Virus record (IMG/VR): IMGVR_UViG_3300027710_000011
Coordinates: 62,001-126,000 of that record
Length of the DNA: 64,000 nucleotides
Direction: 5' to 3' (one strand)
From: a virus
The notes under the pieces are model-generated. The model did no database searches, was not told the origin of the DNA, and saw only the letters and a program-made list of their open reading frames with translations. A program made the position numbers and the translations under genes. Positions within the stretch are counted from its first letter, which is position 1, and each line of letters begins with the position of its first letter. Shown one piece after another: positions 34,718 to 43,186 of the stretch.

Positions 34718-34963
34718 TTACGCCGTTACTTCTCTGCACTTGCCTTTGACTGCTTCAAAGATAACGTCATCGTCGGGACCTAGGAAAAGGAAACCCGCGT
34801 GATAATCACTCGAGTGATCTTCCCATGCACTGTGCGCTTCTTCCATCGAAATGGAATAACCGCGCACGGCACATATCTCGACAATACGACCAGCGTCTTC
34901 CAAGTCCACATCCGAAAGACATGCGGGCTCGTGATACGCTAAACGCTTCTTCAGATCAGCCAC
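34718..34963 (-). CDS. Small acidic protein (81 aa)
   Basis: An acidic protein (VDLEDAGRIVEICAVRG; SAWEDHSSDYHAGFLFLG) that overlaps the lipoprotein gene by 8 nt. Stop-start overlap suggests coupled translation. It may be a cytosolic partner, but no family is recognised. Confidence 0.7.
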   Translation of the reverse strand: MADLKKRLAYHEPACLSDVDLEDAGRIVEICAVRGYSISMEEAHSAWEDHSSDYHAGFLFLGPDDDVIFEAVKGKCREVTA

Positions 34964-36488
34964 CGTTGCTGGCCTTCAGCAGGCTGACCACGTCACGACC
35001 ACCAGTGGTGATGGTTCCGAGGTAAGTTGCCAGACCGGTGTTGAAGTTCACTTCAATGTACAAGACATTGCTGTTGGCAGTGTTGGTCACGGTCGCGTAA
35101 GCGCGATCGCTGAACATCTGGAAGCCGCTGGGAATGTAGCCCAGTGTGTCCAGATTCACCTTCACCAGATTGCCAGAGCTCAGATCTTGACGGATGAAGT
35201 TATTCATCGGCGCAGTCACGCAGTAAGCAAAGCCGGCCGAAACACGCGAGTACTTCGGCGAGACGCTCATCGGCGTGATCATTTCCAACACGTCACCAGC
35301 GTACGGCAAGTCCCACTTGTAGGTGGTAGGTGCCGCATAGATCGAGCTTTGCTGGGCCTTGGAGTAGTCCCAGTAGTTGCAGCGATCACCACCGATCACA
35401 GTGCCGCTGCGACCAGCGAAGCGAGTCATCGACTGCGGAGCTTGCACGTTCTTAGCCCAAGGCGCGGAGACGCCGTTGACCACGTCGACCACGGAGTTCG
35501 TGCCGTTTTGATAGGCAATGAATTCCTTGGCATCGCTCAGGACAATGCTGGTCGTGCAAGGCGTGCCGACGTTCTGGTTTGCATCGCGGATGATCTTGAA
35601 GGCGGTGTCACCCTTCTTGTAAATCATCAGGCCAGCGAACTGGCTTGCGTTGCCCACCAGATAGGTGCCGTCATAGGCCAGTTGGCCGCTGAAGTTGCCG
35701 GCCTTGCTGCACACAGGTTGCGTTGTCGCAGTCAGGTCAACACGTGCCACGCCGCCCTTGTTGTCGATCTGCAGTTCGCGAACCAGACCAGTGCTCTTGC
35801 TCAGATAGATCGCGTTGGACGAGGTGTTGAAACCTTCATCGCCCGCAGGGATCATGTCCGAGATGTCGCCGATCACGTCTTGGTTCAGAGCCACAGCTTG
35901 GCCGGTGGTGCCAAAGACCACGTAGTCGCCGGTGGTGTAGGTCAGGTTGCAGCTGGCGTCCACAGACGTGGGCACCGACATGTTGACCAGGGCATTTTGG
36001 TTGCCCATGTCCAACCACCACACGCTGTTGATCTTCACGCCGACGTTGGTGAAGTCGCACTTGACCTTGGATGCATCAGCCGTTGCGAACACAGGCGCCA
36101 TCGAGCCCAGCTTGCCACCTTGACCCAGCTTGGCAGACAGTTGCTGCGTAGCAGGAATGTTGGCAGGTGGGTAGGCCGGTTGGCACAGAGCCCCGCAGGC
36201 TTCAGCGTAGGCATTGCCGACCACGATGGTAGAGCTCTTGTTGAGGAAACGCTCCAGACGGTCCATCATCAAGGCCCCGACCTTTTGAGTGGGAGCCGTG
36301 GTGGCCAGAACGTCCTTGGTGCCCAAGCTCAGACCGGTCAGCGAGATGGCTTGTGGTCCAACAGGCGTCACAGGCGCAACAGGATCGGGCGTGTTGGGTG
36401 TGGAAGATCCGCCGCCTCCGCCGCCACCGCAAGCGGTGAGGACAATGGCTGCAGCAGCGATCAGAGAAGAATTGAAATGCTTTTTCAT
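34956..36488 (-). CDS. Large phage-encoded lipoprotein (510 aa)
   Basis: The ATG at 36488 gives a clear lipoprotein signal: MKKHFNSSLIAAAAIVLTAC with lipobox LTAC (Cys20), then a poly-glycine linker. The rest is a beta-rich region of about 450 residues with repeated strand-turn patterns (YVVFGTTGQAVAL, YLVGNASQFAGLMIY, AKEFIAYQNGTNSV, GRSGTVIGGDRC) that look like a beta-propeller. Several cysteines suit a periplasmic or outer-membrane site. A role at the cell surface, such as receptor masking or superinfection exclusion, is inference. Confidence 0.82.
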   Translation of the reverse strand: MKKHFNSSLIAAAAIVLTACGGGGGGGSSTPNTPDPVAPVTPVGPQAISLTGLSLGTKDVLATTAPTQKVGALMMDRLERFLNKSSTIVVGNAYAEACGALCQPAYPPANIPATQQLSAKLGQGGKLGSMAPVFATADASKVKCDFTNVGVKINSVWWLDMGNQNALVNMSVPTSVDASCNLTYTTGDYVVFGTTGQAVALNQDVIGDISDMIPAGDEGFNTSSNAIYLSKSTGLVRELQIDNKGGVARVDLTATTQPVCSKAGNFSGQLAYDGTYLVGNASQFAGLMIYKKGDTAFKIIRDANQNVGTPCTTSIVLSDAKEFIAYQNGTNSVVDVVNGVSAPWAKNVQAPQSMTRFAGRSGTVIGGDRCNYWDYSKAQQSSIYAAPTTYKWDLPYAGDVLEMITPMSVSPKYSRVSAGFAYCVTAPMNNFIRQDLSSGNLVKVNLDTLGYIPSGFQMFSDRAYATVTNTANSNVLYIEVNFNTGLATYLGTITTGGRDVVSLLKASNGG

Positions 36489-36532
36489 GATGATTCCTAG
36501 AAGTCGAATTGAATGGAGAAACAAAAGAGAAG

Positions 36533-36549
36533 GGAGGGTTAGACCCTCC
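36533..36549 (-). terminator. Short hairpin, possible terminator
   Basis: A 6-bp GGAGGG/CCCTCC stem with flanking AGAG/CTCT complementarity follows the gene at 36558. Confidence 0.6.
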
Positions 36550-36557
36550 TCTAAGTT

Positions 36558-37853
36558 TTAATGAGCAGTCAGCGCAGCCAGCTCTTGGGATGCGATGTTA
36601 CGCAGAGCCGAGATAGCGCCAGTGATGCGGCAAAGACGCACGGTGCGGCCATTGTTCTTGGCTTTGTCCACACCCTTTCTAGCCAGATCTTCGTGAGCGT
36701 GCGAAATGAAGCGCACCATCATGAAAACAACGTCTGCGTTGGACGTGTGTTCCACAATCTGGTTTCCAGAGTCATCTGGTTCCAACATCACTAGATCAAA
36801 CTTGCCGTCAAGAGCCTTGCGCGCACGGTCTTGTTCGCGCTTGAACAGACAGACGACCACGGCCTTGGGTTTCTTAACCGGCTTCACTGCCTCAGGCTTC
36901 AGATCCGAAACAATGTTCGGCTTCTTTGCAAAAGGCATGATCGGAACGATATCTACCAGCGCTTTCGCAGCGGGAGTAGGAGTGATATCGATTACCGACT
37001 TGGTTTCCACGATGGCAGGAACTGGAGCAGGTGCCGGAGCTGACACGACCGGCGCCGCTGCTGTCGCGTGTTCCAGATAGCTGTTGAGATCAGCCGAGAG
37101 CTTTTCGTACTTGATCATCAGTGTCTTGATGACGTCGTCTTGAGACAGCACCAGTTCTTCGAGCTCGCTGATGCGTGCAGACAACTTGCTGTTGTCTGCA
37201 CTTGACTGACGATGAGCGGACGAATGCTCTTCATGGATGACGCGACTGACCTCAGCCATCTGAGGTTGTGCCTTGGGCTTCTTGGTCTTGATGACGTGAA
37301 GCGATTGCGATGGCTGCACAAACACAGTGTGCTGGACTGGCTTGTACAACCGGCCACGAAGGTGCTTCACAGCACCATATTCCACCAGATTGTGGGAAGG
37401 CGTCATGCGGTCATTGCCTTGTATGTCACACAGAACCAAGTTACCTTCCGCAGGATCTTCCGCCACCCGCTCGTGACTGGCTTTGACAGCTGTCAGCAAG
37501 TGCTCTTGCGTTGACTGGTCATGAGCAGGTGCTTGCGCAGGCATGGCTGTAGCGAAAGACGGTGAGACCATACCCGACTTGATCTTTCTGTTGGAATTGC
37601 GACCGCCTTGAGTCTTGCTTTCGCGTATTTCCGTGTATACGTCAAGGTGGTTAGTCTTAAACGCTTCCAGCAGATCGCCGCGCATGTCGGACAGGCCACG
37701 CCAAACACGCGTGTTATTTGCCTCAATGTCACCGTCATCGAGCAGTTGTTTTTGCGCGTCGTGCATCAATTGACTTTGCGATGCTGTGCTATCTTCTTTG
37801 TACTTATTGACCAGCAGCGCGACGAACTTCTTGCAAATTTCCTTAGACCACAT
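36558..37853 (-). CDS. Hypothetical protein (431 aa), helical module plus C-terminal domain
   Basis: The N-terminus (MWSKEICKKFVALLVNKYK; QLMHDAQKQLLDDGD) resembles the helical module in the 595-residue protein. The middle has a coiled-coil-like stretch (LSARISELEELVLSQDDVIK) and a Pro/Ala-rich linker. The last 110 residues form an alpha/beta domain (KAVVVCLFKREQDRARK; ADVVFMMVRFISHAHED; NNGRTVRLCRITG) similar in outline to DUF2325-type folds. No firm family is given. Confidence 0.75.
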   Translation of the reverse strand: MWSKEICKKFVALLVNKYKEDSTASQSQLMHDAQKQLLDDGDIEANNTRVWRGLSDMRGDLLEAFKTNHLDVYTEIRESKTQGGRNSNRKIKSGMVSPSFATAMPAQAPAHDQSTQEHLLTAVKASHERVAEDPAEGNLVLCDIQGNDRMTPSHNLVEYGAVKHLRGRLYKPVQHTVFVQPSQSLHVIKTKKPKAQPQMAEVSRVIHEEHSSAHRQSSADNSKLSARISELEELVLSQDDVIKTLMIKYEKLSADLNSYLEHATAAAPVVSAPAPAPVPAIVETKSVIDITPTPAAKALVDIVPIMPFAKKPNIVSDLKPEAVKPVKKPKAVVVCLFKREQDRARKALDGKFDLVMLEPDDSGNQIVEHTSNADVVFMMVRFISHAHEDLARKGVDKAKNNGRTVRLCRITGAISALRNIASQELAALTAH

Positions 37854-37886
37854 GATCTATCCTCTACCTAGTTAAGAAACAAAATA

Positions 37887-37912
37887 AGACTGGGAGCGAG
37901 TGCTCCCAGTCT
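37887..37912 (-). terminator. Intrinsic terminator
   Basis: A perfect 11-bp stem AGACTGGGAGC/GCTCCCAGTCT lies between the gene at 37927 and the next start at 37853. Confidence 0.85.
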
Positions 37913-37926
37913 ATGCCGACATCGGC

Positions 37927-38349
37927 TCAGAAACGAATGAACACCAGCTCGCAATAGCGACCGTCTTCAGGACCCAGTTCCTTGAAGATGAGTTTGATTC
38001 TGGGTGCAGCGATCTCGATATGGTACTCCAGCTCGCCCTTCTCATTCATCGAACGCGAGAGCGTAATAGAAGTACCTGCTGTATTGGCCAGGAAGTCCAT
38101 CTTGGCCGCTTCGACCAAGGGGTATTCCATATCTGCCAATGTTAGCAAATGCCCGCAGATTTGCGCACAGATGCTTTCCAGCTCCAAATCGCAATCCAAC
38201 GTCACCCGGCCCAGCATGTTGTACGTGCTGAACGTCAGGTACTTCGGCCCTGCAGCAATGCTCAGACTGGGATGTTCACCCAAGTATCGGAGCAACTTCT
38301 TCAACTCGACCACACATTCAAAGTGCGGTGTAATGATTTCAACAGCCAT
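37927..38349 (-). CDS. Hypothetical protein (140 aa)
   Basis: It starts MAVEIITPHFECVVELKKLL and has a beta-rich body (LSIAAGPKYLTFSTYNML; LEYHIEIAAPRIKLIFKE). The pattern of alternating strands fits a small beta-sandwich. No family is recognised. Confidence 0.75.
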   Translation of the reverse strand: MAVEIITPHFECVVELKKLLRYLGEHPSLSIAAGPKYLTFSTYNMLGRVTLDCDLELESICAQICGHLLTLADMEYPLVEAAKMDFLANTAGTSITLSRSMNEKGELEYHIEIAAPRIKLIFKELGPEDGRYCELVFIRF

Positions 38350-38384
38350 GACGGCCTCCTTTTCTTGACAACAATGTCAATAGA

Positions 38385-38774
38385 TTAATTTTGCCTTTGC
38401 AAGAACTGAACAAGCGCTTGCTTGATCTTTTCAGACGGAGCGTAATTACTCAGTTCTCGCGTAGGTGCCCAAAGTTTGCGTGCTGTGACGTCAGCAAGCT
38501 TCATGATCTCATCCAACACTTCTTGCTTTTTATCGCCAAGAATCAAGCAACGAGCTTCGGCTTCTCGCTGCAGACTATCCAAGTAGAAGTAGGACGAAAT
38601 CTTCACTCCCCGGCGCTGTTCGGAAATATGCGCCAGGAAGTAAAGAAGCAGCGGCACCATCAACTGTATCGCAATCAACGTGACCTCGCTATTGCTAGCG
38701 GTTTGCGGCAATTTTCGTGCAGCATCACGAGCGATAGCGTAGTCGGTGGAGCTGAAGATATTTTTGTTGGACAT
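38385..38774 (-). CDS. Hypothetical helical protein (129 aa)
   Basis: Mostly helical, with a long hydrophobic helix (LIAIQLMVPLLLYFLAHIS) that could be membrane-embedded or buried. The C-terminal half is basic. It sits 8 nt after 38783-39265. No family is recognised. Confidence 0.75.
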   Translation of the reverse strand: MSNKNIFSSTDYAIARDAARKLPQTASNSEVTLIAIQLMVPLLLYFLAHISEQRRGVKISSYFYLDSLQREAEARCLILGDKKQEVLDEIMKLADVTARKLWAPTRELSNYAPSEKIKQALVQFLQRQN

Positions 38775-38782
38775 CTTGCTGC

Positions 38783-39265
38783 TTAGGCGTAGTAGTTGCT
38801 GAGCTTCGAAGGTCGTTCAGAATTCACGCGCTCAACAAAGCAACTGACTGCTCTGTCCAATTGCCACAGTGGATAACTTTGAACGGTGTACAGCACTTCC
38901 CAGTAGACCTTTTCACGGCTTGCCGACATAAACAACGGCTCGGTACTTTTACGATGAATTTCTTCACCAAAAGCAACTTGCAACGTGTTCGGGATACCGT
39001 TGGTGTGGTACTGATCGTCAACGTAGCGCAGCGTCAAACACGTTTTGTTCTTGAAGAAGTACGCAAACCTGATCTTTGTCAAGTCTTGCGTAAAACCGAA
39101 TTCTTCAAGCCAATCGCTGATGCGCTTGACCGTGATCTCGTCTGGACGAATGTGAGTCAGCTGCAAGGTGTTTCCCTCACTTTGCACGTTAGCCTCACCT
39201 TCGTAGATCTCGATCCGCACCGTACCTGTCTTCACACCGGCGACTTCCGCATTCTTGACTGACAT
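38783..39265 (-). CDS. Hypothetical protein (160 aa)
   Basis: It starts MSVKNAEVAGVKTGTVRIEI with a beta-rich first half and helical second half (SYPLWQLDRAVSCFVERVN). GGAG lies before the start. No family is recognised. Confidence 0.75.
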   Translation of the reverse strand: MSVKNAEVAGVKTGTVRIEIYEGEANVQSEGNTLQLTHIRPDEITVKRISDWLEEFGFTQDLTKIRFAYFFKNKTCLTLRYVDDQYHTNGIPNTLQVAFGEEIHRKSTEPLFMSASREKVYWEVLYTVQSYPLWQLDRAVSCFVERVNSERPSKLSNYYA

Positions 39266-39275
39266 GACTGAACTC

Positions 39276-39557
39276 CTAATGAATGTTGACGATGTGCGGC
39301 GAGCGCCGCGCCATGGTCTTGCACGGGCTCATTTCCAGGATTTTGAGCTTGTGCATTGTGACACAAATGCGAACGAAGTCATCTTCGTCGCGCCAGTCCA
39401 AACCGTACAGTTTGAAGTGGAACATAATGGCCATACTGTTCTTGATATCTTTGGCCTTGGTGAAGTTTTCAGGAAAGAGCTTTCGAAGCTTCACCTCGTT
39501 AGAGATGATTGCTTCTTCCAGCTCTGTATCCGTCATATCAGCAACCAGCTTAGTCAT
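39276..39557 (-). CDS. Hypothetical protein (93 aa)
   Basis: The ATG at 39557 (MTKLVADMTDTELEEAI) follows the stop of the upstream gene by a few bases. A longer frame would overlap it. The protein is helical then beta (SMAIMFHFKLYGLDWRDED). No family is recognised. Confidence 0.7.
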   Translation of the reverse strand: MTKLVADMTDTELEEAIISNEVKLRKLFPENFTKAKDIKNSMAIMFHFKLYGLDWRDEDDFVRICVTMHKLKILEMSPCKTMARRSPHIVNIH

Positions 39558-39558
39558 G

Positions 39559-39894
39559 TCAGTGCATCCGAAGAGTTTCAGAACGACGCAGCTCACTTGC
39601 GGTGACAACAGGCTTCTCGACAAGTTTCTTGTTCTTCTGCTTGTTGGGCAACTTGTCGTTCCACAATGTTTCCATCGTACCCTTAGCTGTGAGGCGGATG
39701 GTGCCGCACTGATAGCCGTTGATGCGCAGGGTGAATTCGATCAGGTCACCCACCGCGCCTTCTTCGACCAAGAACTCACTGCAACGACGAATTGCAGTTG
39801 CAATGCGAGCATAGCGACGAATCCACACCACAGTGCGGACTTTGCTGCGACCTTCGAAACGGTGCAGATGGGCTTCGATATTGAACTTTGCCAT
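39559..39894 (-). CDS. Hypothetical basic protein (111 aa)
   Basis: The ATG at 39894 (MAKFNIEAHLHRFEG) has AAAAGGG 9 nt upstream. It is basic, with a central beta hairpin (DLIEFTLRINGYQCGTIRL) and a Lys/Asn-rich tail (NKQKNKKLVEK). It could bind nucleic acid. No family is recognised. Confidence 0.7.
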   Translation of the reverse strand: MAKFNIEAHLHRFEGRSKVRTVVWIRRYARIATAIRRCSEFLVEEGAVGDLIEFTLRINGYQCGTIRLTAKGTMETLWNDKLPNKQKNKKLVEKPVVTASELRRSETLRMH

Positions 39895-39899
39895 TTGGG

Positions 39900-40154
39900 T
39901 CATCCCTTTTGTTTGTTCATTTTCAACTGAACTTCATCGATTTGAGCACGCGTCAGAACCACAGCCATTTCGGGCGGCGGATCATAACTGGAAGCGATTT
40001 TGTCAGCCACTTCCTTGTCATCAATGAAGCACTTGCATGCGACCGCATGGTCGTAGTCCGTACCGTTTGGAATATGCCAGTACGAAATGGCGTAGGCTTG
40101 ACCCTGGTCATCCACGGTCCCGCCTGCCAGGAGGATTTCTTGCGTGATAGTCAC
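39900..40154 (-). CDS. Hypothetical protein (84 aa)
   Basis: A small protein (MTITQEILLAGGTVDDQGQA) with a helical C-terminus (VLTRAQIDEVQLKMNKQKG). It is 6 nt from the next gene. No family is recognised. Confidence 0.7.
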   Translation of the reverse strand: MTITQEILLAGGTVDDQGQAYAISYWHIPNGTDYDHAVACKCFIDDKEVADKIASSYDPPPEMAVVLTRAQIDEVQLKMNKQKG

Positions 40155-40188
40155 GACTGCTCCTAAGAGAAGTTATTGAACTGGGCGC

Positions 40189-40527
40189 TCATACCCCCAG
40201 AATAGCACGTTGCTTTTGCAGCCACGTGTTGCGAGAAACTTGCGATTCGTAAATGCACACGGCGTTGTTAGTGCATGCATTGTTGATTTGAGTTTCCCAC
40301 TGGATTTGATTTTCAACAAATCCTTTCATTTGCGCAGAGTCAGCACCCTTTGCAGAACGAATCTTACTAACGTGATTGCGCATCAAGTCGCTTTGCGCAT
40401 TGATGGCTTGTTGGTAGCACGTGTTCAGCGAACGCTGGTCACGATACTTGTTGCAATAGCTGTTGCCCGAAGCAAAAGCACTCATGGAGAGAACCATCAA
40501 AAAGATGGCAGTGATGATCTTGTTCAT
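40189..40527 (-). CDS. Secreted protein, LprI-like
   Basis: Residues 1-19 form a Sec signal peptide (MNKIITAIFLMVLSMSAFA). The mature 93 residues are helical with four cysteines (NSYCNKYR, LNTCYQQA, NNACTNNAVC). The pattern resembles the LprI/DUF1311 lysozyme-inhibitor-like family, in which cysteines bridge helices. The match is loose. Periplasmic localisation is secure; function is not. Confidence 0.75.
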   Translation of the reverse strand: MNKIITAIFLMVLSMSAFASGNSYCNKYRDQRSLNTCYQQAINAQSDLMRNHVSKIRSAKGADSAQMKGFVENQIQWETQINNACTNNAVCIYESQVSRNTWLQKQRAILGV

Positions 40528-40621
40528 GATTGATAACCCTTCAAAGATTTCGCGCCGGTCATATTGGCGTGCATGTTTGTTAACTCGTGCGTCAGAATGC
40601 GAGTAAAAGGCAGTAACGCCT

Positions 40622-40918
40622 CTATTCAGTTGGTTTGTACAAATGGTCTTCTTTGAAAACCATCAGCTCCAGAAGTGTGGAGTACACGACAACGTCGACT
40701 TGCTTGTCATTGCGTTCGTTGTACTTCTTGACCAATTTGACATACGTCGAAGGAGCAAGTGTCGGGTCACTGAGTTGGCAGTACACGGCAGTCGTCAGCT
40801 CACTCTTTTGGGAGTACAAGAAATCACTGAAACCGACTTGCACGTCCATCATCTTACCAACGATGACGTTGGAGATGACAGTTGCTTTTTCGGCCAGTTT
40901 GCTGTGTGTGATAGACAT
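40622..40918 (-). CDS. Hypothetical protein (98 aa)
   Basis: The start at 40918 (MSITHSKLAEKATVISN) follows CGGAG. The protein is helical with SDPTLAPSTYVKLVKKYNE. It follows an intergenic region with alternative hairpins (40945-41002). No family is recognised. Confidence 0.7.
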   Translation of the reverse strand: MSITHSKLAEKATVISNVIVGKMMDVQVGFSDFLYSQKSELTTAVYCQLSDPTLAPSTYVKLVKKYNERNDKQVDVVVYSTLLELMVFKEDHLYKPTE

Positions 40919-40944
40919 TGAATTTCTCCGAAGATAATAAGTTA

Positions 40945-41002
40945 GTGATAGGTAAATCTGCAAAAACAAACTTACCTATCACCCACTTAAGTGGGTGATA
41001 GG
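40945..41002 (-). promoter_or_regulatory. Three-armed alternative hairpin region
   Basis: A 28-bp perfect palindrome (40975-41002) acts as terminator for the gene at 41011. Its left arm also pairs with 40945-40955 (GTGATAGGTAA with TTACCTATCAC at 40973-40983). The two pairings exclude each other, so this may be a switch rather than a plain terminator. Confidence 0.5.
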
Positions 41003-41010
41003 GTTGATTC

Positions 41011-41472
41011 TTACTTGGGAGCGGCCAAGTTGTAGGCGTTTTCCCACATCTCGCCGCGTGCTTTGTACGCATTGAGTTTTTCTTGAACGGCGTTACCGCG
41101 TTCCCAGACTTTGAGATCGTCCGAATAGCCGTAATGCCAGTCATGGCCGGCGAGCATGGTCAAGAAGTCGAGGAACTCGGGATCCAGGGAATCCAAGTAC
41201 TTGTCAATCAACTTGTCCGTACGTGTTGGCTCCAACAGCCGGTCAGCGTGCTGGCGACCGCGTTCCATGAGAACTTGCATATAGGTGTCACCACCCGCCC
41301 ACGCAATGGGGAACAAAAAGTTGGCTTCGTAATCTTGCGCTCGGACGTAGCGCTCCATATCGCGAGGTTCCAAAGGTTCTTTGAAGTTCGCGATCTCGTA
41401 ACTGAAGTGATGACTGCGTACGTGACTGCGGAAATCATCCAGGGACATCAGTTCGTTTTGCTTGTAGCGCAT
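41011..41472 (-). CDS. Hypothetical protein (153 aa)
   Basis: The start at 41472 (MRYKQNELMSLDDFRSHV) follows AGGAGGTAGC, the same ribosome site as at 44885. It is rich in aromatic and charged residues (HFSYEIANFKEPLEPRDME; DWHYGYSDDLKVWERG). No family is recognised. Confidence 0.75.
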   Translation of the reverse strand: MRYKQNELMSLDDFRSHVRSHHFSYEIANFKEPLEPRDMERYVRAQDYEANFLFPIAWAGGDTYMQVLMERGRQHADRLLEPTRTDKLIDKYLDSLDPEFLDFLTMLAGHDWHYGYSDDLKVWERGNAVQEKLNAYKARGEMWENAYNLAAPK

Positions 41473-41531
41473 GCTACCTCCTGATATTCTCCGCACCTAC
41501 ATAGGTACGGAGGCTCGTGTAAAAATGGTTG

Positions 41532-41879
41532 TTAGATGACGGTGAAGTTGGCGACAGCGTCTTCAGCCTTCTTCACGTCTTCCTTGGCGCTATCCAGGCC
41601 TTCCATCATGCAATCCAAACGCATTTTTGCCAAGGCAAGGTTGGCGAACTCGCCTCGGGCCAAAGCTTCTTGAACCTTTTCCACACCGCCGTTGGCTTGG
41701 ACGAAATTGTGGATGTTGGCTTCGAGAGTACGGACGGCGGCATCGACATTTTCCAAAACGACCTTGCCGCGCTGAAGAAGGATAATTGCTTCGCCGAACT
41801 TATCGGCTTGTTCCGTAGCCTTGGCTTGAAGACCCTGGCGCAGAGTTTCCACATTCAGTTTGTTGGCTGCTGTGTTCAT
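41532..41879 (-). CDS. Hypothetical coiled-coil protein (115 aa)
   Basis: It is fully helical with a heptad-like pattern across residues 15-105 (LQAKATEQADKFGEAIILLQ; VDAAVRTLEANIHNFVQAN). It may self-assemble. No family is recognised. Confidence 0.75.
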   Translation of the reverse strand: MNTAANKLNVETLRQGLQAKATEQADKFGEAIILLQRGKVVLENVDAAVRTLEANIHNFVQANGGVEKVQEALARGEFANLALAKMRLDCMMEGLDSAKEDVKKAEDAVANFTVI

Positions 41880-41929
41880 GATTTGTTTTTCCTAAAAAAG
41901 AAGTTAATGGGATTCGCTCTGACATGATG

Positions 41930-42334
41930 TCAGTACTTGCGACGAAACTTGGGTTTGGGTTGAAAGACGTTGTCGGTGTTCCAGGCCACAACTGGTGTGG
42001 AAGGGATATCAATATCCTTCATGAGATGGATGATGACTTTACCATTGCTGTAAATAAAAGCGGGCTCGGTCTTCATCTCATAAAGTGCAATATCTTCGGC
42101 TGTCTCAGCATAGATGCAAATCAGCACCATTAAACCAGCCGACTCGTCATTAATGTAGAAAAACCAACACTTACCCTCGCTGTTCTCGGTCTTGCCCACA
42201 TGGTTGACAGAGTTCAAGTAATCACGTGAACCCGACGCAGTGATGATCAAGGCGATCTGCTCATCGTTCAACGGCTTATGCACCGTCACGTTTTTGAGAT
42301 GGCCCTTTTCGTTGTAGAGAACTTGGATTTTCAT
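41930..42334 (-). CDS. Hypothetical protein (134 aa)
   Basis: The start at 42334 (MKIQVLYNEKGHLKNVTVH) lies 4 nt after the upstream stop. Strands alternate (KCWFFYINDESAGLMVLIC; EPAFIYSNGKVIIHLM). The end is basic (PKPKFRRKY). No family is recognised. Confidence 0.72.
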   Translation of the reverse strand: MKIQVLYNEKGHLKNVTVHKPLNDEQIALIITASGSRDYLNSVNHVGKTENSEGKCWFFYINDESAGLMVLICIYAETAEDIALYEMKTEPAFIYSNGKVIIHLMKDIDIPSTPVVAWNTDNVFQPKPKFRRKY

Positions 42335-42338
42335 GATT

Positions 42339-42689
42339 TCAAAGGCTGTCGCCGAAGAGTTTGTACACCTGCGGCGCAATATCAGGGAAACCACCAACGG
42401 CCTTGGCCAAATCAACCACATCAGTCTCACTGAGGTTGAAACGTTGCCCAAGTTTTTGGTGACGAAACGCATCAATACGTTTTTGCAAAGTTTGCAAATA
42501 CATGTTGGTCGCACGCGGGATAGGCGAGCCATCTTCGTTATCGATACGAATGCCGTTGCTGTCAATAACAACAAACGCGCAGTCCTGATCGTGAGCCGGG
42601 TTGTTCCACAGCTGAACAAATGCGCCGGTGACATGGTCAACACCAAAAGCGATCGTGCACACTTGACCTACGATTTCTTTACGAGACAT
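42339..42689 (-). CDS. Hypothetical protein (116 aa)
   Basis: It starts MSRKEIVGQVCTIAFGVD. A beta-rich half with DCAFVVIDSNGIRIDNEDG is followed by a helical half. It overlaps no gene but sits close to the next. No family is recognised. Confidence 0.72.
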   Translation of the reverse strand: MSRKEIVGQVCTIAFGVDHVTGAFVQLWNNPAHDQDCAFVVIDSNGIRIDNEDGSPIPRATNMYLQTLQKRIDAFRHQKLGQRFNLSETDVVDLAKAVGGFPDIAPQVYKLFGDSL

Positions 42690-42740
42690 GGTAGTACTCC
42701 GAAACTTTAAGGGCGAGGTTGGTTGACCTCGCCCTGTGTG

Positions 42741-43136
42741 TTAGACGCGCTGGATATCAGCCACGCCATTCGTGAACGTGATCAGTTGTGAGAACTTACC
42801 CAGGTCAAATCCGGGGATGGCGGACTCCTGATTGTTCCAGGCACGAAGACGCTCGATCAACTCGTTACCGTCGTAGTCGACAGTACCGCCAATCGACCAA
42901 CGGCTGAGTTCCACTTGACCATCGTCGGTCACGTAGTACGGGTTGATACAACACACCGTATCTTCATTGACCGTCACGAGTTTTTCACCCACGTGGTTAT
43001 TGAAGACTGCGGCATGAGTGATCGTCTTAATCTTACCGTTATGACCGTCAATGTACTTGCCCTGATTTTGTTCCAGCACATGCAGGACATTGATAACAGA
43101 AGCGGACAGGGCGGGAGTTTGTGTGGAAACGTTCAT
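42741..43136 (-). CDS. Hypothetical protein (131 aa)
   Basis: The ATG at 43136 (MNVSTQTPALSASVINVL) follows AAGGAAC. The second half is beta-rich (ELSRWSIGGTVDYDGNEL). No family is recognised. Confidence 0.72.
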   Translation of the reverse strand: MNVSTQTPALSASVINVLHVLEQNQGKYIDGHNGKIKTITHAAVFNNHVGEKLVTVNEDTVCCINPYYVTDDGQVELSRWSIGGTVDYDGNELIERLRAWNNQESAIPGFDLGKFSQLITFTNGVADIQRV

Positions 43137-43160
43137 GATGTTCCTTGTGAGGTAATAAAA

Positions 43161-43178
43161 GGAGGGCACATGCCCTCC
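43161..43178 (-). terminator. Intrinsic terminator
   Basis: An 8-bp stem GGAGGGCA/TGCCCTCC followed by T-rich sequence on the minus strand, after the gene at 43187. Confidence 0.8.
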
Positions 43179-43186
43179 TCCCTTTT

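Noticed and set aside
35187-36500. 437-codon frame on the plus strand inside the lipoprotein gene
   Set aside because: It mirrors the strong codon bias of the real minus-strand gene, has no ribosome site, and its translation is Arg/His-rich with no domain.
42339-42646. Longer upstream extension of the gene at 41930
   Set aside because: It would overlap the gene at 42339 in another frame; the shorter start at 42334 has a good position just after the upstream stop.
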